A stretch of DNA of 64,000 nt from Sipunculus nudus (lineage: Eukaryota; Annelida; Sipuncula; Golfingiida; Sipunculidae), in the NCBI GenBank assembly GCA_026874595.1, contig CM049317.1:31670901-31734900 (forward strand), read 5' to 3'. Below are positions 35,100-45,988 of the stretch, piece by piece. The notes under the pieces are model-generated. The model saw nothing but the letters and a program-made list of their open reading frames with translations. It made no database searches and was not told the DNA's origin. Position 1 is the stretch's first letter, and each line of letters starts with the position of its first letter. A program made the position numbers and the translations under genes.

Positions 35100-37141
35100 A
35101 CGCAGATTGAGTGATCAGTCGTTTAAGACATCGGGAGGCTTCGTTGCCTTATATGCAATAGTTTAGGACATAAGGTGCATGAATGCAAACACACCAGTGC
35201 CCGGTCTGGGTCAAGGTCTACCCCACGAGCAGGGCGTTAGGCTGTTGAAGGGGAAGGGGTGTAAGGCCAGTGGTAGTCAGTCGGCTAAACCGAAGCCCAC
35301 GCCTGAGTCTATATCAACGGTCGTTACGAAATCCGTGTCGGCAACCGTCGATCCCGTTAAACCGGATTCGAATAATCAGGGTCAGTCATTCGGTCTGACT
35401 GCTCTAAAAGAATGTGGCAGCTCATTTACCATTTGTGAGGGTTTACGGCAAGGCAGCCAAGGTGATACGCTATTCTGGTTGCTCTTTGGCAGGAGTACGT
35501 GAAACGTAAGTAGATTCGGACCAGTTCACCGGACAAAACGTTGAGTGGCCTTTGTTTGACGGATCGGTAACACATTTTTCAATGGCGAGGATTTGTGTAG
35601 ATTGTCCCTCTTTTGAGGGAACGATCGAAGCGATGGTTGTCGGAGATGCCATTTGCGACCAAGTGCTAGTGAATGTGGCAGGAATACGGGTTCCGAGCCT
35701 TCCGGATCCTACGTGGAAGTCTGATCGAAAATCTGATGTAATATGTGACAATTTCGAGTTACAACCGCAAGTGACGGACTCTGTAGAGACACCTGCCGCT
35801 GCACGCAGGCGGACGGCGCCGACGCGAGGTTTACATGTCGCAGGCTCAGTCGCTGGTGTAAGTCCGGTGGAATTTTTGAAAGCACAGGAAGACGATCAGT
35901 CTTTAGCTCCGCACTGGTAGTTTGTTAAGTCGAACAGCGCACATTTTGGCACTTTCCGGGTTAAAGACGATTTCCTAGTTCGTATTACGTGATATAAACG
36001 TGGTATTTCGGATGGATCAAGGATCGTGGTACCTCAGTCGTTACAGTGTGATGTTATGAAGATGGGCTAGGGGGCGATTATGGCGGATCATTATGGTGTA
36101 GGTCTAACACACGAAAGTGTAAGTTCCCAGTTCAAATGGAAGTAGATGTACGACGACATTGCAGAATTCTGCAGTTTTTGCCCCATTTGTAACACAGGAA
36201 CTGATCCTCAGCAACGAGACGTCCAGGTTATTGCCGATCTTGGCAAGCGACAGCGTCGTGAGATACACGATCTGTTGAACCAGTATGGGGAATTTTTCAC
36301 AGATGTTCCCAAACTCACCGATGTCATAGAATGTAACATTCGACTCACGTCCGATACGCCCGTGAAGCCGAAACCGTATTTCCGTCTTGGTTGAGAGAGA
36401 AATCAAAGGGATGTTAGAATTATGCATTATTAATAAGCCGAAGTCGAGTTTTGCGTCACTTTAAATTATGCTGCGTAGACCATACGAGAAGATTAGATTG
36501 TAGGCACCAGATTCTTGGCTAAAAACCGGTCCCTTCTTTAAGAAAATACAAAGCGAAGAAAGACCGAGAACCAAGGAATCCTTGAGAGCCTACTTAGGCC
36601 TTACCGTTTATTTACCGGAATCTCACGCTGAACTATGCTTAAAGTGCTTTTCCTGTAACAGACCTTACGCGGAAAGGACAGCCTAACAAGTTGGACTGGA
36701 AAGAGGTCCATGGGGAATGCGTTCAACTCGCCTAAAGCTAAGCTCGCTCATCCAACCATTCTGAAACTGCCAGATTTCAGTAAATGGTTCTACGTAAAAT
36801 GGGATGTGGGGATCGGGAGTATCCTAATGCAGAATGACGATAAGATGATGCATCCGATAGTTAATGCAAGCAGAACATTACTGGCTGGAGAGAGAGAAAT
36901 TACTCTACCATTGAGAGAGAGTGTTTGGAGAGTACAGACTTTTGAGATGTACTTGTCATGTAGAACGTTCACAATTCAAACAGTCCACAAACCTCTCAAA
37001 TGTATTAGCAAAGCAAAGTGCAAAAACAAGAGAGTAATCAGGTAGGCTTTGGTGTCGCAGGAGTTCAGATTTAAGATTCAGGCTGTTTCTGGCAGGTTAA
37101 ACCATGGGCCAGATTTTCCTAGTAGATTACCAGAGTGTTAA
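35100..37141 (+). mobile_element. Decayed Ty3/Gypsy LTR retrotransposon (gag end to RNase H)
   Basis: Fragments occur in gag-pol order on the plus strand. There is a CCHC zinc knuckle (C-x2-C-x4-H-x4-C, 35145-35186), a protease/linker region ending in FLKAQEDDQSLAPHW (35552-35920), and a pre-RT segment with FFTDVPKLTDVIECNIRLTS (36146-36394). RNase H follows (36710-37140) with HPTILKLPDFSKWFYVKWD and VNASRTLLAGEREI, plus a GRLNHG-type end. Frameshifts and stops separate all parts, and most of the reverse transcriptase between about 36395 and 36540 is gone. Integrase and flanking LTRs were not found. It is an old, inactive copy, described only as it stands. Confidence 0.85.
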
Positions 37142-39107
37142 ACTGGATTTTGGTTTTATAATTGTCAAGACAGATAGTTTATATTGATATGACTTGCATT
37201 ATGTTTTCACATAACTTGTAATGGTTTAGTAATGTATAATGTTATCTAATAATGTATCAGTGTTGTATAATGTCTTAACTGTTTTCATTTAAGGAGCACC
37301 TTGGTCTAGATACACTATTTCCCCAGTTTTCATAGCCAGTTCTTGAAATATTAAAGAAAATATTTCAGTCAATAGCGACAGTAATTTGCTTTTATAATAT
37401 ATGCTCTTAGTCACCGAAAGGACAACTCATCTCAAAAGTAAAAGTGAACCCCTACCGTAAAAAAAAATCAGTAAAAACTTCAATTTTAGAGAATTCACAG
37501 GTATCCCCGATCGGTAACTCGACCATAATTTCTGCCAAATGGCCACCTTGAAAAAATATGAAAGTGGGCCACACTCCCGAATCCAATTAATACTGAACAG
37601 CAATACAGGAAAGGTCTGGCCAGTTACATATCAACTATACAACAATGGCCCTCTGCCTCCACACGACCAACGAAATGGTGGAAATATAAACCCAGGACAG
37701 AAACCTATTGAATAAAAACATGGTATGGTATCTCAAGATTGCTTCTAAAATATTATTGAATGTTTTTCAGGCGTAGTTCCAACCCTCATCAAAATATCAT
37801 CCAAACCTGTTTCGAACCTTTTGCGTGAAAGTCCACACAAGGCAAAACGAATACATGATACCTCCCATATCTCATTTCAATGTTCAAGCCCCATTATGAG
37901 TTCTCATATATTAACATTAGGCAGATCGATATGCCTGTAGCCAGATGTTTTGATCATTATTCGTCAAACAGGTAACGCTTGATAAATAATAATAGAATAT
38001 TTTACTCTTACTCTTTCTTAATTATTATACCAGAGGGAACAGCTGATACATATGGTGTTTGTGCTCGCTAGCTATATATGAATGCAAAGTTTTCAGTGAG
38101 GCATCATTGAATTTTAAGGATACAATGGCCAGAAACGTTCGACAATACATTGTATTAAAGAACCCGCTTACATTATCTCGGGTGGAATATGCAATCTCGG
38201 TGGATAACGCTTTTGAATGAGAAGCTCGTGGAAAAGGATAATACACGTTTGATATTTTGTTCTGTCAAAAATGTCAATAAATCCATTCTGCTGAAGAAGG
38301 AAAACATGAACACCTGCCTAAAGAACTTTAGTGGCGATATTTTTACAATTATGAGGCAACTTTTGCGCACTTTGTTTCATTAAACCTAGATTATTGTACC
38401 CCCATGGTTTATGCGTACACGGACCATGACACTGACTAAAACAGATATGATGACAAGGCAGTAGACATGTTTATTCCTGATATAACGCTTGGTCTCGAAC
38501 AAACATTAAACCCGACAATGTCAAATGTGCCGAATCTGGCATTAGTCAGAAAACTATGTACAGTAAAGTAAATTGGAAAGGGAAGAACATTACTATTAAA
38601 AGCTGTGACTTAACGCTTGTCGTGTAGTTGTAATAAACAAATGATGACTCTTAGAAGTCGGAACCACATAGGCGGATGAGCCATAAATTACAAAGGATAA
38701 CATGACAATATTGTTTTCGTATCATTCTCTTTACCTTCCCAACAACACAAATGAGATATGGGCCTAGTAGTCGTGTGGTTAAACTGCATATAAAAAAAAA
38801 CATTGTGCAAACAATGAAGCATGATATTTGGCATAATACCTCTCCAGCCCATACTCAATATTTGAGATAAGGAAAAGAGCAATCAACTCTAAAAATAAAT
38901 ATAAATAAATATTGTTATATTTGCCTTAGAATACATTACAAGTGCAACATGTTTTTGTGGTCAAAAAATCGATTCATGAAGGTTCTACGTCTCAATTATA
39001 TTCATGTGAATGAATTTTGTTTTTGATGGTAATGAATTTGAGCTAAAATGCCCTTTGTTATTGGCACCTCGAACAATAAACATTAATCGAATACTGTGCT
39101 GAGATTT

Positions 39108-39110
<3 letters not shown>
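37142..39110. other. No gene recognised
   Basis: AT-rich DNA downstream of the Gypsy remnant. No integrase or LTR of that element was found. A relative of the 14.8/15.1-kb repeat core lies near 38840-38865. Confidence 0.45.

Positions 39111-39181
<71 letters not shown>
39111..39181. repeat. (TA)n microsatellite abutting the SINE
   Basis: About 35 uninterrupted TA units, the longest in the window. It begins immediately after the SINE 3' end on the minus strand and yields spurious Ile-Tyr frames. Confidence 0.97.
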
Positions 39182-39183
<2 letters not shown>

Positions 39184-39184
39184 T

Positions 39185-39310
39185 GGAAAGGGTATACACA
39201 GAAAAGTGGTTCATTGCCAGTGGGATTCGAACCCACGATCTTCTGATTTCCGGCGCGGCTGCCTTAGTCCTCTTGGCCATGACGGATCCCCAACCCCTTT
39301 GTGTATTTGT
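39185..39310 (-). mobile_element. tRNA-derived SINE with (TA)n tail
   Basis: The minus strand has an A-box TGGCCAAGAGG (39279-39269) and a perfect B-box GGTTCGAATCC (39233-39223) at tRNA-like spacing. The acceptor stem does not pair, so this is a SINE head rather than a tRNA gene. Its 3' side runs directly into the long (TA)n tract at 39111-39181, which looks like the element's tail. Confidence 0.65.
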
Positions 39311-39334
39311 ACACTTTTTTAGGAACCAGCGAAG

Positions 39335-39356
39335 TGACGTCATGGTAGTGACGTCA
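39335..39356. promoter_or_regulatory. Two consensus CRE octamers
   Basis: TGACGTCA occurs at 39335-39342 and again at 39349-39356, 14 bp apart and on the same helical face only approximately. This is the full palindromic CREB/ATF site. It lies just upstream of the SINE head on that element's strand. No host promoter or gene is evident nearby. Confidence 0.4.
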
Positions 39357-39397
39357 TAGTCTCACCCACTACACGTGTCGGCACGGCGACTTTTGCA

Positions 39398-39452
39398 TGC
39401 AGCAGGGAGAACTGATGGCTTTATTTGGTGTATCATCTGTTCTCCTTGCTGC
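39398..39452. repeat. Imperfect hairpin
   Basis: GCAGCAGGGAGAACTGATG and CATCTGTTCTCCTTGCTGC are inverted repeats of 19-20 bp with two mismatches around a 16-nt loop. It could be a transposon terminal hairpin or a small-RNA-like hairpin; sequence alone cannot decide. Confidence 0.6.
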
Positions 39453-39916
39453 ATTTTTTTTTATAAAATCATAGTTTTATTATTATTATTCTTTATTATT
39501 ATAAAATGCGGAAAGTAGTAGGCCTAACAGGTACCTTGTGTGAATGCACTGAACTGAGTAAAGGCCCGGCCCGCGGCCGGAATATTCATGGTAAAGGTCA
39601 CTCAAATATCCCATTGAGAATAATGTGTATTAAACATAGAGTTTTAGTGATTGATCACACATAACACGTGGCACCTTATTCAATCAGACAAAATAAGATC
39701 GTTTTTTGCATGAGATGGATTCTGAGAGACTGATATATAGTTTGACATAAGGTCTCTCAGCAACCATATCATGGGGCTAGGAAGAACTTCATTAACTGGG
39801 GAAGGGACAGAATAGATCTACGATCAAAGTCTTCCAAAGAAGTGAACAGCGTGTTTTTTTGTATTAAAATATTATTTCAATCAATATAATATACACACAA
39901 TATTTATACACGTTTT

Positions 39917-39986
<70 letters not shown>

Positions 39987-40680
39987 GGTACAATCTGGTG
40001 AATCAATAATAAGTCTGTTATGTGACTAAGGCTACTTATCGCGTGTTCTGACTTTGGTGGGTCACTTATCAATACAACTTCGGCAACCGAGAAGTTAATG
40101 GTTGGCCGGTAGCCCCACGGTAGCCACAAAGCGGGAAGCTCTCTAGAATAGCCTTATCGTGGATATATGCATTGGTTTTACTGACCCTATATGTAGTTCT
40201 CTAGGGATACTACCGAATCTGTCTTACATATGACCCCGTCCTGTTATTATCACTGAACAAACATATGGATGATGATTAGTTTGAGATTTTCCACGCAAAG
40301 TTAAAAAAATGCAAGCTTTCAGTTTGTATCAGTATCAAACCCGTCATGAAAAACATTTCCCCGTGTAACGTCAACAGCAATATCAGGTCCAACTTTATTA
40401 TAAGCAATCACCAGTTAACCGTTCATTATCATGCATAGGTGCCCCAAGTGCTACGATAATAAATACCAAGCCCAGGCACGCTCGCGAGCTGAAATAGCAT
40501 CCGTGGCTTGATTTCTATTAAAAGTCAGGGGAGCTTTTAACTGTGTGGTCGATAATATATAGATGATTAATCATTCACAAAAAGTACCGGTTTAAAAAAC
40601 TCATGGCCGATAATGTTTTTGACGATTACATTGATTCAGGGCTAATATACTTAAGCTTACTTATGCTGCTTTACATATTA

Positions 40681-40790
40681 TTAAATAATAACAAACGACT
40701 GAACCTTTAACATGGTTTATTGCGAAACATAATGCAAACTGAATTTGCGAATCAGTGCAATGCAATGCAATAAACACGAAATAACACCAA
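40681..40790 (-). repeat. Ngaro split direct repeat B2
   Basis: Outer copy of the B repeat, the 3' terminus of the element on the minus strand. Confidence 0.85.
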
Positions 40791-40890
40791 TCAATGACAT
40801 AATTAACACTTATAATTAACAATTATAGATAAATATATAACATATGACTATAATCCGACACACAGAGTTCCAGGGCGGGAGGCTAGGGTA

Positions 40891-41163
40891 ATCTACCCCA
40901 TATTAAATTTACTATCAGCGATTTTTTTTATTTAGACTTTAAAATGAAATAGGTGCAAAGTCCCGCACGAGGCGCAGGCCATAAACCAACTGACCCTCTG
41001 TTCTTGAAATGCACACGGCTCAGGTTCGTGAGAAACGCAAGCTTATGTGATCACCCAAGCGTTAAATTACCAGAGTTCATGTGTACCTATGCACCCTATG
41101 CAACCTTCGTTTCTGATATTTAAATCACTATAAAAATAACATGTTCCTACTCTATTGCTTTAC
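40891..41163 (-). repeat. Ngaro split direct repeat A2
   Basis: Second copy of the A repeat, lying between B1 and B2 as expected for Ngaro. About 100 bp between A2 and B2 (40791-40890) has no counterpart by A1. Confidence 0.85.
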
Positions 41164-41275
41164 TTAAATAATAATAAACGACTGAACCTTGGGGGTACCC
41201 TGGTTTGTTGCGAAACATAATGCAAACTGAATTTGCGAATCAGTGCAATGCTTGGCAATAAACATGAAATAATAC
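41164..41275 (-). repeat. Ngaro split direct repeat B1
   Basis: This matches 40681-40790: TTAAATAATAA, AAACGACTGAACC, GCGAAACATAATGCAAACTG and AATTTGCGAATCAGTGCAATGC. It has a small insertion (GGGGGTACC). It lies immediately 3' of the recombinase on the minus strand. Confidence 0.85.
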
Positions 41276-41322
41276 CCAGAACACCACCCAAGAAGTCCTG
41301 TCGTTTATACACTAATCAATGA

Positions 41323-42166
41323 TTAATACATATGCTCTATGAATTTAGCCCGATCATTTTCGTCTGATGTATTCAGATAATCAATATATGACAGGGATTT
41401 CCAATCACCCTGCGCCTTTATTACCTCGACTGGGACAGCGCTCTTTAGAGCCAATGTCGCACATCTTCTACGGAAAGAATTGCCACTATAACATAGCACA
41501 GGGAGACCCATTTTGGAAAGTATATCCTGAAGCATTAGTGTGAAACCGTGATATGTAAGAGAACTGGCAGATTTGTTACCCTGGTACATAAATATGAAAG
41601 AATTGGGTCAGCGTTCCGTAATCCTAGCTGTGCACAACGCGATGTGCCTTGCTGCGCATAATATTTTATCCTTGTTCCAAGGCAACGACAGGTAAGGAAA
41701 ACGCTCACGAAACTAGTTGGTTTTCAACTGCCTCAGATTTACCACCCCCCCCCCCCCCCCATTCGTGAACCACGCAGTCCTGTAATGTAATGAATTTTGA
41801 AGAATTACCGCCCCTCGGGAAAAGGCTAGCCTTCCTCAGCATTCCATAAAACGCGAGAAGGCACGCTGTCCAAAAAGATAGATCACGGCCGTTTTCCAGG
41901 TTTAAGTGGTCTCTAATATTACGCAGTATGCCAGGCGTCATCGGTAATTTCCTTTGGGTGTAGTTGCCTTTTATTCGTTTCACGCCATTAAACAGCCCTT
42001 TAAGATACATATTTCCAGTCAAAGGATTACACAGCCCGTTCTCACCATGTAACAGCCTAACCACATTCAGGTACTGTGTAACTGATCTAACTTTAAGAAA
42101 TGTGGAGAGATATACAACATAACGATATAAATGATCGCTCTGCAGAGGATGCGGGTTGTATTCCAT
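41323..42166 (-). pseudogene. Ngaro tyrosine recombinase
   Basis: The first half (42166-41705) holds an AFYGMLRKASLFP segment with the first catalytic Arg. The second half (41589-41323) has CYSGNSFRRRCATLA, GDWKSLSYIDYL and the nucleophile-region Tyr. The usual SGHSFRRG box reads SGNSFRRR, so the conserved His is Asn. A poly-C run and short out-of-frame spacer separate the halves. The recombinase is dead or frameshifted, but the family is clear. Confidence 0.82.
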
Positions 42167-42192
42167 GTCAGCACAAAATTTATACTAGGTCT

Positions 42193-43154
42193 TCAACTGA
42201 CACCTATAGCAAGCTTTGGGGCTCTTGGCAAATGCGGCTTTTCGATATTTTCGGGCTTGGGCACCCAATAACCCCTCCACTTCCTCCACCGAGAGACCTG
42301 CGAAAATATGACGCACAGCGATGACATTGACATATGATTTAGCAAGTCGATATTACAAAACTGGTGATTACAGGTACCATGAAAAGTTACATTCCACAGG
42401 ACCTCAAGGCGCAGAATCTGACCAGACTCATGCAGGCGTGAAACTGAGTCCGGTATGTCATGAGTTTTTCCTGGTACATAGACAGCTCTCACCACAAAGT
42501 TGTAGGTGAACGCAGCAGAACCATGAGAGCTGGACTTCTTGCAGTACACGTATTAATTATTGACACTCCGCACTGATTGTCCATTTGGACATACACAATC
42601 CTGTTAGCACATAAATGACCCCATCGTAACACTGCCAATGCAGCCATCGCCGTCTCTTTATAATTGATAGGCAGATTTTGAAATTCTTGATAGTCATGAG
42701 ACGAACTTGTAAAAAAAAAATCACCACTGTGGAATACAGCTCTGTCGCCCTTTACACATGCGTCGGTCATAATCGGAGTAATTAGACGGGGATCGATGAA
42801 AGAAACAACACCGTTAAATTGTACAACAAAATCGCGCCACCAAATTGGATCCTTCTTTACTGCTCCTTGGGGTTTTAATTTATGATATGGCCGCTTTAAC
42901 GAACTTATAGCGTTAAGAATGCGCCGCAGAAATGTGCGTGCTCCGCGAACGCATTTCGCCGCAAAATTGAGTTTTCCTGCGATACTTTGTTTTTGTTGTT
43001 TTGTGACACGTTTCTTTTGCAAGTATTGCTCTACAATATGACGCAAATCAATTTGCTTACCCCGTGGCAGCGAAAGCGCGCAGTCACATGTGTTAATACG
43101 TATTCCAAGAAAATCCAGCGCAGTCGTTGGTGCTATCAACTTTTCCTCGTTCAA
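42193..43154 (-). pseudogene. Ngaro RT C-terminus and RNase H
   Basis: The N-terminal part has LDFLGIRI, an RT-end motif. RNase H follows with candidate acidic residues in ITPIMTDACVKGDRAVF, NYKETAMAALAVLRWG, YVQMDNQCG and THDIPDSVSRL, matching the D-E-D-D pattern of DIRS/Ngaro RNase H. The last motif is in a different frame from the first three, so a frameshift lies near 42490-42549. The upstream RT fingers and palm are absent. Confidence 0.8.
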
Positions 43155-43176
43155 GGGGAACCCTAATGCAACAATT

Positions 43177-43451
43177 ATCTACCCCATACTGAATTTACAT
43201 TCAGCGATATTTTTTAATTTAGACTTCAAAATGAAATAGGTGCAAAGTCCTGCACGAGGCGCAGGCCATCAACCAACTGACCCTCTGTTTTTGAAATGCA
43301 CACGGCTCAGGTTCACGAGTGACGCAAGCTTATGTGATCACCCAAGCGTAAAATCACCAGAGTTCACGGGTACCTATGCGCCCTATGCAACCTTCGTTTC
43401 TGATATTTAAATCACAATAAAGATAACATGTTCCTACTTTATTGCTGTACA
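43177..43451 (-). repeat. Ngaro split direct repeat A1
   Basis: This segment matches 40891-41163 closely over its whole length, including ATCTACCCCATA, GGTGCAAAGTCC, GCACGAGGCGCAGGCCAT, CACACGGCTCAGGTTC and AACATGTTCCTACT, with scattered substitutions. It lies at the 5' end of the element on the minus strand. Confidence 0.85.
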
Positions 43452-43484
43452 TATATTAAGTCATATTCTGATTATAAATATATA

Positions 43485-43532
<48 letters not shown>

Positions 43533-43535
<3 letters not shown>

Positions 43536-43665
43536 AGAAAATCACCTTGGACTGTTACATTCACTTTTAAAACCATGCCAGAATTCGATCCTGCATCAGC
43601 AGCAACGAATGTCGAGCTTGTTACCGCTGGATTGTGCAGGCTCCTGTGGACTGTGTGTTTAAGCA
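43533..43665 (-). mobile_element. Degenerate SINE head with (TA)n tail
   Basis: A B-box-like GGATCGAATTC (43591-43581) lies about 30 nt downstream of a weak A-box-like GCGGTAACAAGCT on the minus strand. The element runs toward the (TA)n tract at 43478-43532, the same arrangement as the SINE at 39.2 kb. Confidence 0.4.
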
Positions 43666-43749
43666 TATACAGCGAAACATTTCATCAGACTAAATTATTG
43701 ATATATTATGATCATGATATAGCTTTATAGCCTTTATAGATTTATTAAG

Positions 43750-44290
43750 CTTGGTCAAGACACCTATTAAGCTCACACACCTTGGGTGTCAAAACACATT
43801 TTCACCTCACACCAGGTCTCTAAACATGTTAACCTCTACACAACAGGTGTCACGACGTATGATAAACTCACACACATTTCGTCTTCCAATAGATGAGCTC
43901 TGAAGACATGTTAATTTCACATATCAAGTATCAAGAAGTGTGAACCCAAGACGCATTAGAAATTAAGACACTTTATCAACATACAGAAAGTTTAAAGAAT
44001 TGTCAAGGTCACATCCGTCAGGTTGAAGGACAAATTTGAAGGCCAGACGTATAAATATATATTCACCCTATATAACAGGTGTCAAGATACAAACCTCTTA
44101 TCCAGGAACTTGTTACCCTAACCATATGTGATGATAAATGAATACTTCCCAAATAACAAGAAATAGTAACCTCTCATACATCAGGTATCTTGACACATAG
44201 TAACCTCTCACACATCATGTGCCAAGACACATAATAACTTACTACACATAGTGTCGAAAAAAGAGTTAACCTCCTAGACATATATAAAAA
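43750..44290. repeat. Degenerate ~31-bp minisatellite
   Basis: Repeated variants of AACCTCTCACACATCAGGTGTCAAGACACAT run through the region with indels. The 44165-44250 copies are the most regular. There is no coding content. Confidence 0.75.
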
Positions 44291-44339
44291 TACAGCTGCG
44301 TCAATATTCGTTTTAATTACCATACTTTGAACATTAAGA

Positions 44340-45003
44340 GACACTTAAAAGAAGTCAAGCCGTTTTTGAACAATCGGGTATAGGGACCTTCATGTAAACA
44401 CCCTTATACGATATAAATTATCACCTAATTCAAATTCACTTATTATTTCTTCAATTTCTCGCACAGATCTGCCCTTGAGGCGACGGCTGTCGTTTATATC
44501 CAAGTCTGTCAAAGGCAATGCACATTTTTGATGCCCTCCCCATATGATTCGAATTTGTTCATCCTACAATGTTAACTTTGATGTGCGTAACTTCAGCTTT
44601 ACATCTTTAAAAAAGGACAACTGTTCTTTTTGCGTGTTATGAGCAAAACATTTAATAAAATAAAGGGGCTTCCCTGAATCTAAGCGTTTATTGTAATTAG
44701 CCGGCTATTGCTATATGTTCCTAAATCAAGAGCTTCTATTTCTAAATAATTACCAATCAAAATTATCACTCCACAACTCGTATTAAAGTAATTTGAGAAA
44801 AATGATTCCCCTCTCCATTGCTGCTTCCAGTAGTTCTCAACAACGCTGGTGCAGTGTGATTCTTGAATGAAATATATACTTTTACCTCCATTATGTTTTA
44901 TAAACCAATTAATTATTTTTCTTCGCTTCCTATAATTACGAATACTACGTACGTTTAGTGACATCACTGAACAATATAAATTTTTACTCTTGGTGTCACC
45001 CAT
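44340..45003 (-). pseudogene. LINE ORF2 endonuclease domain, frameshifted
   Basis: It starts at 45003 with an open 107-codon frame carrying SLNVRSIRN, YFIQESHC and CGVIILIGNY, the N-terminal APE-type endonuclease of L1/Tx1-like LINEs (known motifs: N of LNVRG, E of QExH). Past the stop at 44680 the similarity continues in other frames with IWGGHQKCALPLTD, where the family has GGDFN, and VREIEEIISEFELGD. The catalytic Asp region is damaged. Confidence 0.75.
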
Positions 45004-45479
45004 AAATTGTTTTTGTGGTGTTATTTACAGCAATATCCCTTGTGTTGCACCAGAAGAACAGTGCATAATATGCAATTACAATACATAGGGACATATATGA
45101 AATATCGCTCAAAAATGACATTTTGCATGGACAGTGTGCAAGGCATACAAGTAATATTGTACAAAACACTTCTACACCTTACCCAATTGGTACCGGAATA
45201 TTAACCGAGGCTTATGGTTTAAAATACGAATGTTAAACCTTTCTGTAGATTCACATAATAATAAGCAGATTTCAGAACAAAATAAAAGACTATGGACATA
45301 AAGAAAACCATACACATACGAAACACATAAATCAAGTGTTCTGGCATACCTAAGGTCAGCTTGCAGCATTCGAGGTAATAGAAAACCGCATTCTACTATA
45401 TTACATTATACTGTCGTCCATGAAGTTAAGCGAAATTTTATTATTTACCATGACTGTTATTTACAGATTATTTTCTTTT

Positions 45480-45988
45480 TTCATAAAATCAAAGTTTGCA
45501 TGGGTTCACCAGAACCCTTTACATCCGGTCTGTATCTTAAGAATCTGAGCACCGACCAGGAGATGTATGCCTACCACCCTTTTTTCCGAAATTCTTTTAT
45601 CTTTTCAACCAGATTATGGTGTCCGATGCGCGTTTCAGGATGTACATCGTCCGATACAAATATATTCTATCCTTTGATGGGACAGTCTTTCAGTTTCTTT
45701 GGGGCTGCCTGCAAAACCTTGTCTCTCTGCTCTTCATTTTTTATTCTTGCATTAATCAGACGTGGCTTTCCCCTGTCTGGTCTGCGCAAGGATTAAGAGG
45801 ATTTTGAACGATGGGCCACATCAACATCAGCCTAAAGTTTCTACTTTACTCACTCGCACATCAAGGTGAGCAACACTGACCTCGAGTCGATCCAGCGAAT
45901 TAACCTTTTGCCAGGTCATTTCTAACAGCTGTCTATCAGAAATCCCCGTGGGGAGTGGCGTGGCCGTTATATGACTTGAGGTTGACAT
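45480..45988 (-). pseudogene. LINE ORF1, broken
   Basis: It opens at an ATG at 45988 with a Ser/Thr/Pro-rich start and a heptad-like segment (LDRLEVSVAHLDVRVSKVE), then hits TGA at 45829-45827. Further on, INARIKNEEQRDKVLQAAPK, KNIFVSDD-like and NLVEKIKEFRKKGW segments match the RNA-recognition and C-terminal parts of L1-type ORF1 proteins, in shifted frames. Plus-strand frames at 45500-45807 are shadows of it. Confidence 0.6.

Larger units (their letters stand above)
40681..43451 (-). mobile_element. Ngaro-type tyrosine-recombinase retrotransposon, internally deleted
   Basis: On the minus strand the order is A1 (43451-43177), RT end plus RNase H (43154-42490, continuing in another frame to about 42193), tyrosine recombinase (42166-41323, interrupted), B1 (41275-41164), A2 (41163-40891) and B2 (40790-40681). 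Split direct repeats in the order A1-ORFs-B1-A2-B2 define the Ngaro group of DIRS-like elements. The gag and most of the RT are missing, because A1 is followed almost at once by the RT end. Frames are broken by a frameshift near 42510 and a C-run at 41743-41761. The copy cannot encode a working polyprotein. Confidence 0.85.
44340..45988 (-). mobile_element. Two-ORF LINE (ORF1 and endonuclease domain), 3'-truncated
   Basis: ORF1 comes first on the minus strand, then the apurinic-endonuclease domain of ORF2, in correct order and orientation. The reverse transcriptase is not found downstream of 44340, so the copy is truncated or interrupted there by the minisatellite. Multiple frameshifts are present. 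Confidence 0.75.

Noticed and set aside
36104-36427. 107-codon minus-strand frame
   Set aside because: It is the antisense shadow of the Gypsy pre-RT segment on the plus strand.
39223-39279. Functional tRNA gene
   Set aside because: The A-box and B-box are good, but the acceptor stem does not pair and a TA tail follows, so this is a SINE.
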